Part shown: positions 60,670-64,000 of the stretch, piece after piece
Layout: every line of letters begins with the position of its first letter
How positions within the stretch are numbered: the stretch's first letter is position 1
Source: Alphaproteobacteria bacterium
GTDB taxonomy: Bacteria; Pseudomonadota; Alphaproteobacteria; Caulobacterales; Hyphomonadaceae
NCBI GenBank assembly: GCA_018827375.1
Contig: JAHJYW010000045.1
Coordinates: 248,001 to 312,000 of the forward strand
Length of the DNA stretch: 64,000 bases
Direction: 5' to 3'
Made by a program: the position numbers and the translations under genes
Notes under the pieces: generated by a model
What the model was told of the DNA's origin: nothing
Databases searched by the model: none
Seen by the model: only the letters and a program-made list of their open reading frames with translations

Positions 60670-61419
60670 ATGACCCATCCACGACACGACCTCTTTGAAG
60701 ATGTCGCCGTTCGATTAGATTCGGTATCGCTCCGCTATGACACTTCCGAAGACATACTTAGCGATATTGATCTCGTCCTGAAACCCGGCTCGTTCAGCTT
60801 CCTGACCGGTGCCTCGGGCGCTGGCAAGACAAGTCTTCTTAAACTCCTGTATCTTGCCCTGAAGCCCAGTCGCGGCGAGGTCAGCCTGTTTGGCCGTCCG
60901 ACCAGCAACCTCACGCGCGACCAGCTCTCGGCCCTGCGCCGCAGGGTGGGTGTGGTTTTCCAGGAATTCCGGCTTCTTGAGCATCTGTCGGCCTATGAAA
61001 ATGTCGCGCTTCCGTTGCGCGTGCTGGGACGTCGCGAGTCGGACTACCGCGCAGATGTTGAGGAATTGCTCGCCTGGGTGGGGCTCGGCCAGCGCCTCCA
61101 TGCCAAGCCGCCGACACTTTCTGGTGGCGAACAGCAGCGCGTTGCCATTGCCCGCGCCGTCGTGACGCAGCCCGATATCCTGATCGCCGACGAGCCAACC
61201 GGCAATGTCGACCCGGAAATGGGCACGCGGCTGATGCGCCTGTTCCTTGAACTCAATAAACGGCGCCAGACGACTGTCATTATTGCGACCCACGACCTTG
61301 GCCTCGTCCGCCAGGTCGAAGCCCCGGTCTACAGGCTGACCAATCGTCTCCTCGTGCAGGATGTCGAGTTCGGCGGACAGGCTGCGCGGCGGCGCACTGA
61401 TCCCGGCTTGGGAGGCTGA
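60670..61419 (+). CDS. ftsE: Cell-division ABC-type ATP-binding protein FtsE
   Basis: This 249-aa ATPase of the FtsEX complex couples ATP hydrolysis to septal peptidoglycan hydrolase activation. Walker A is GASGAGKT (47-54), the signature is LSGGEQQRVAIARAVV, and Walker B is ILIADEPTGNVD. These match FtsE rather than other ABC proteins, supported by adjacent ftsX. An extension of about 25 residues at the C-terminus is not typical of E. coli FtsE (222 aa). AGGAG lies 5 nt upstream of the ATG. Its TGA is 1 nt before ftsX's ATG. Confidence 0.94.
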   Translation: MTHPRHDLFEDVAVRLDSVSLRYDTSEDILSDIDLVLKPGSFSFLTGASGAGKTSLLKLLYLALKPSRGEVSLFGRPTSNLTRDQLSALRRRVGVVFQEFRLLEHLSAYENVALPLRVLGRRESDYRADVEELLAWVGLGQRLHAKPPTLSGGEQQRVAIARAVVTQPDILIADEPTGNVDPEMGTRLMRLFLELNKRRQTTVIIATHDLGLVRQVEAPVYRLTNRLLVQDVEFGGQAARRRTDPGLGG

Positions 61420-61420
61420 C

Positions 61421-62296
61421 ATGTCACGCGTGAAGGAAACACCGCTCCTGCCGGTCGAGGATGTGCGCGAAGCCGCGCTGTTCTTTGTTGTCGGCGCCCT
61501 TTGCTTTCTGGCAGCGCTCGCAGCGCTTTCAGCCAAGTCCACCTATGGCGCTGCCAAGAGCTGGACTGCAGAGGTGCAGGGCGAGCTCACGGTCAGCCTG
61601 CCCGCTGCTGACAGGCGCGGCGCTGATGATGCGGCCAAGATTATCCGGCAGATCGACGGCGTTCGCGACGTGCGCGTGTTTTCCAAGGATGAGATAGACG
61701 CGCTGCTTGAGCCCAATTTCGGCAATCGCGGCCTGCCGGACAGCCTGCCCCTGCCACAGCTCGTTGCGGTCAAGGCCGATCCGGCGGCGCCCGACATGGG
61801 CCCCACCATTGCCCGCAAGCTGACGGAGGCCGGCATTGCCAGCGCCGTTGATGAACATGCCGATTGGGCAGGCGATGTCCGCCGCGTCCTCGCCATCGCC
61901 CGGATGACCGCCATGATCGCAGTGGCCCTGCTGGTTTCAACAGCGGTCGCGGTGATTGCGTTTGCCACGCATGCCGCGTTGCTGGCCCGGCGGGATATTG
62001 TTGACGTGCTTCACCTGGCAGGCGCGCGTGACCGGTTCATTGCCGGCCTTTTCGAGCGGCGTTTCTGGGTGCTCGGCCTGCGGGCGGGCTCTGTTGGCGC
62101 GCTCATGGCGCTCGGCGCGGCGGCGATCATGATCTTCACCGTGCAGGCGCATGGCGGGCGGTCCGGCCTGCTGCCCGAGCTGAGTCTCGATTTCTTTGAC
62201 CTCGTCATTCTGGTGATCACGCCTGTGATCGCGGGCTTTGCCGCGCGGCTCGCGGCACGGATAACCGTGATCCGCGCTCTGAAAGGCGTCATGTGA
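61421..62296 (+). CDS. ftsX: Cell-division protein FtsX
   Basis: This 291-aa membrane protein has the FtsX plan: one N-terminal membrane helix (LFFVVGALCFLAALAALS), a periplasmic domain of about 130 residues (AEVQGELTVSLPAADRRG, GVRDVRVFSKDEIDALLEP) and three C-terminal helices. It transmits FtsE ATPase action to septal wall hydrolases. The start is the ATG at 61421 with GGAGG 6 nt upstream; an in-frame ATG at 61361 lies within ftsE. The TGA overlaps the GTG start of the ydcF-like gene. Confidence 0.92.
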   Translation: MSRVKETPLLPVEDVREAALFFVVGALCFLAALAALSAKSTYGAAKSWTAEVQGELTVSLPAADRRGADDAAKIIRQIDGVRDVRVFSKDEIDALLEPNFGNRGLPDSLPLPQLVAVKADPAAPDMGPTIARKLTEAGIASAVDEHADWAGDVRRVLAIARMTAMIAVALLVSTAVAVIAFATHAALLARRDIVDVLHLAGARDRFIAGLFERRFWVLGLRAGSVGALMALGAAAIMIFTVQAHGGRSGLLPELSLDFFDLVILVITPVIAGFAARLAARITVIRALKGVM

Positions 62297-62877
62297 AACG
62301 CGCAAAGTCCTCCCGCAGTCTCGGAATCCTGCCTGCCATGTTCTTTGTGGCGCTGGCTGGCATCACGTTTGATTTCTTTGCCTTTGCGCGCCGCGCGGCC
62401 GAATCTGTGCCGGCTGTCGCGCGTGAGGCCGATGGCGTCGTCGCGCTTACGGGCGGTTCCGGCATGCGAATCGCGGCGGGCGTCGATCTCGTTACAGCTG
62501 GCCGCGGCGGACGACTCCTGATTTCCGGCGTCAATCCTGATGTGGGCATGGATGATCTGATCACGCTCGCTGGCGGCGCGCCCGAAACCTATGCCTGCTG
62601 TGTCGATATCGGCTACCGCGCCGAAACGACCATCGGTAATGCCGAGGAAACGGCCGTATGGGCCTATGAACACGGCTATACGCGCCTGATTATCGTGACA
62701 TCAGACTATCACATGCAGCGCAGCCTGCTGCTGCTACGCAGGGCGATGCCCGATATCGAGCTGCAGCCTTACCCCGTCCGGACTGTGGTGGACCCCTCGG
62801 CCCTCATGCGCGATCCCAAGTCGTTTCGCGGCGTACTGACAGAATGGGCAAAGTGGCGGGTGACGGCACTCGGCTGA
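62293..62877 (+). CDS. YdcF/ElyC-family DUF218 protein
   Basis: This 194-aa protein has one N-terminal membrane helix (ILPAMFFVALAGITFDFFAF) and a DUF218 domain. Motifs are VVALTGGSGMRIAAGVD, RLLISGVNPDVGMDDL, GNAEETAVWAYEHG and VTSDYHMQRSLLLL. Relatives (ElyC, YdcF, SanA) influence envelope polymer or lipid-carrier metabolism, and the enzymatic activity is unknown. GTG start at 62293 overlaps ftsX TGA as GTGA. Its place between ftsX and plsC fits a role in cell-envelope growth. Confidence 0.88.
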   Translation: MKRAKSSRSLGILPAMFFVALAGITFDFFAFARRAAESVPAVAREADGVVALTGGSGMRIAAGVDLVTAGRGGRLLISGVNPDVGMDDLITLAGGAPETYACCVDIGYRAETTIGNAEETAVWAYEHGYTRLIIVTSDYHMQRSLLLLRRAMPDIELQPYPVRTVVDPSALMRDPKSFRGVLTEWAKWRVTALG

Positions 62878-62897
62878 AGGTCTAAACGTGCCCGTCC

Positions 62898-63665
62898 ATG
62901 ATGCAGCTGCGCTCCCTCCTCTTTGTCGCCTACCTATATGGCACGATGGCCCTGATGGGCACGGTGTTCATCATCGCGCTGTTCCTGCCGCGCGTGGTGA
63001 TCATGCGAGGCATCCGGATCTACGCAAAGTCCCTGCGCTGGGGCATGAAGGTGATCTGCGGCATCGAGACGGAATTCCGGGGCCTCGAGAACATCCCCGA
63101 TGGCCCGTTCATGTATGCTGGCAAGCACCAGTGCATGTTCGACATCTTCGTCCCCTTCATCGTTGTGCGCGACAGCCTGATCATTATGAAGCGCGAGCTG
63201 CTCTGGTATCCCTTCCTGGGCTGGTATGCCCTGAAGAGCGACATGATCCCCATCGATCGGGCCGGCAGCACGAAAACGCTGCGCTCCATGGTCAAGCAGG
63301 CCAAGGCGAAAGTCCTGTCTGGTCGAGGGCGCCAGGTCGTCATTTTTCCCGAAGGCACGCGCACGGCGCCCGGCGCGACGCCGCACTATCATGCGGCAGG
63401 CGTGGTCGCCCTCTACAAGGCGCTAGACGTGCCTGTGCTGCCCGTGGCCACCAATGCCGGCCTCTGCTGGCCTGCGCACGGAACACGGCGCAGGCCCGGC
63501 CGTATCGTCTACGAATTCCTGCCGGTCATTCCTGCCGGTATGGACCGGAAGGCGTTGATGAAGCGCCTTGAAAGCGACATAGAAACGGCCACTGATAAGC
63601 TTGTAACCGAAGGTCTCGCCATTCAGGGCCGGACGCGACTGGACGAGGACCTGCAGCCCCAATGA
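62898..63665 (+). CDS. plsC: 1-acyl-sn-glycerol-3-phosphate acyltransferase
   Basis: This 255-aa inner-membrane acyltransferase makes phosphatidic acid. The catalytic HX4D motif reads HQCMFD, a less common spacer than the usual HQS/NxxD-like forms. It also has the substrate-binding FPEGTRTAPG and GTEFRG-like ETEFRGLENIPDG. N-terminal hydrophobic helix about 10-32. Two ATG codons in tandem (62898 and 62901) make the start uncertain by one residue. Its TGA overlaps the following DUF2125 gene as ATGA. Confidence 0.93.
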   Translation: MMQLRSLLFVAYLYGTMALMGTVFIIALFLPRVVIMRGIRIYAKSLRWGMKVICGIETEFRGLENIPDGPFMYAGKHQCMFDIFVPFIVVRDSLIIMKRELLWYPFLGWYALKSDMIPIDRAGSTKTLRSMVKQAKAKVLSGRGRQVVIFPEGTRTAPGATPHYHAAGVVALYKALDVPVLPVATNAGLCWPAHGTRRRPGRIVYEFLPVIPAGMDRKALMKRLESDIETATDKLVTEGLAIQGRTRLDEDLQPQ

Positions 63666-64000
63666 GCAATTACTGGAATGACCCGGGCCTTGTGAAACCT
63701 GTTGAGGAACGCCGTCGCTCGCGCTTCTGGCTGTTCTTCCCATTCCTGCTGCTTATCGCGCTGATCGGCGCTTACTCGGCCTACTGGATCTACGCACGCG
63801 GCGAAATCGAGCATGCCGTCGATGAATGGGTCGCGACCGAACGGGCCCGCGGCGCCATCGTAGACTATGAATCGCGCGAAATTGGCGGCTATCCGTTCCG
63901 CTTCGCCGTTGAATTCACCAAGCCAAACTACAAGCCGCCCAGCATGGCCAGCTGGCAGGGCGAACAGCTGCAGGTCGTCATGCAGCCCTGGAACTGGAAG
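63662..64000 (+). CDS. DUF2125 domain protein, 3'-truncated by window edge
   Basis: The 113 visible codons encode a short cytoplasmic segment, one membrane helix (LFFPFLLLIALIGAYSAYWIY) and the start of a DUF2125 domain with the typical YESREIGGYPFRFAVEF and MQPWNWK. DUF2125 proteins are alphaproteobacterial envelope proteins, resembling AsmA-like beta repeats, with no proven function. The start ATG overlaps the plsC stop as ATGA, so the ftsE-ftsX-ydcF-plsC-DUF2125 run is one coupled operon. Confidence 0.88.
   Translation, partial: MSNYWNDPGLVKPVEERRRSRFWLFFPFLLLIALIGAYSAYWIYARGEIEHAVDEWVATERARGAIVDYESREIGGYPFRFAVEFTKPNYKPPSMASWQGEQLQVVMQPWNWK

Noticed and set aside
1-64000. tRNA, rRNA, CRISPR, IS element or prophage content
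   Set aside because: I looked for the TPsiC-like GGTTCRANTCC motif, regularly spaced repeats, transposase or integrase motifs and terminal inverted repeats and saw none that hold up. A dedicated search (tRNAscan-SE, Infernal, ISfinder) would be the decisive test.

Overview
The window is a GC-rich, densely packed bacterial chromosome segment with no rRNA, tRNA, CRISPR, phage or insertion sequence that I could find. The gene content points to an alphaproteobacterium, probably Caulobacterales/Hyphomonadaceae (inference). Supporting genes are gapR, the htpX/rsmB pair beside an SDHAF4-like gene, rpe next to a heparinase-fold gene near purH, the ftsEX-ydcF-plsC-DUF2125 run opposite an MJ0042 zinc-ribbon gene, a cysteine-poor bL36, a TonB-dependent receptor, and a methylsuccinyl-CoA dehydrogenase-type flavoprotein. 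I count 63 protein genes, two of them cut by the window edges (gltD at the left, a DUF2125 gene at the right).

Layout. 1-5.5 kb: gltD-gltB, glutamate synthase (GOGAT), in the order small then large subunit. 5.6-9.4 kb: a DUF4349 lipoprotein, a SulP transporter without a STAS domain and an acyl-CoA carboxylase carboxyltransferase. 9.7-13.3 kb: an SCP2 protein with a strong terminator, a monoacylglycerol-lipase-like hydrolase, a DUF5671 protein overlapping a small anchored protein, and a quinone oxidoreductase. 13.3-19.3 kb (minus): purH, a CapD/WbpM-type sugar-nucleotide dehydratase, a heparinase II/III-family protein and rpe. 19.4-25.7 kb: a glycine-zipper lipoprotein, rsmB-htpX, the SDHAF4-like gene, an epimerase-like reductase, a DMT exporter, an orphan 94-aa protein and an SDR. 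25.8-29.9 kb (minus): a run rpmJ-HAD-TPR-hydrolase-gapR-unknown-SDR with several coupled starts.

30-37.4 kb: an MltB-type lytic transglycosylase, an MFS transporter, a secreted six-cysteine protein, motA without motB, a four-helix membrane protein, an orphan 174-aa protein, and a CPA1 antiporter with a soluble C-terminal part. 37.6-47.7 kb: a YgjP-type metallopeptidase, a large orphan lipoprotein, a YmdB phosphodiesterase, a lipoprotein alkylsulfatase, yebC, mvaB with an enoyl-CoA hydratase, DUF421, hisI, and a lactonase-like lipoprotein. 47.7-57.9 kb: an amine-oxidase-like FAD enzyme, mcd, an SDR, a TonB-dependent receptor with a bidirectional terminator, a GST-like protein, metY and an Ada-type DNA alkylation-repair protein without the N-terminal zinc domain. 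58-64 kb: a membrane protein overlapping gloA, MAPEG, hpt, the MJ0042 protein, then ftsE-ftsX-ydcF-plsC-DUF2125.

Functionally this is mostly core metabolism (nitrogen assimilation, purine, histidine and methionine synthesis, acyl-CoA catabolism including the ethylmalonyl-CoA pathway and leucine-type degradation) plus cell-envelope functions. I see no compact defence, secretion or biosynthetic island. The parts least explained by known families are the 548-aa lipoprotein at 38.4 kb, the unknown genes around motA at 32.6-35.5 kb, the DUF5671/anchored-protein pair at 11.1-12.2 kb, and the extra C-terminal domain on the GST-like protein. Eight of twelve convergent gene junctions have 13 or fewer bases between stops, two of them sharing a single CTAG.
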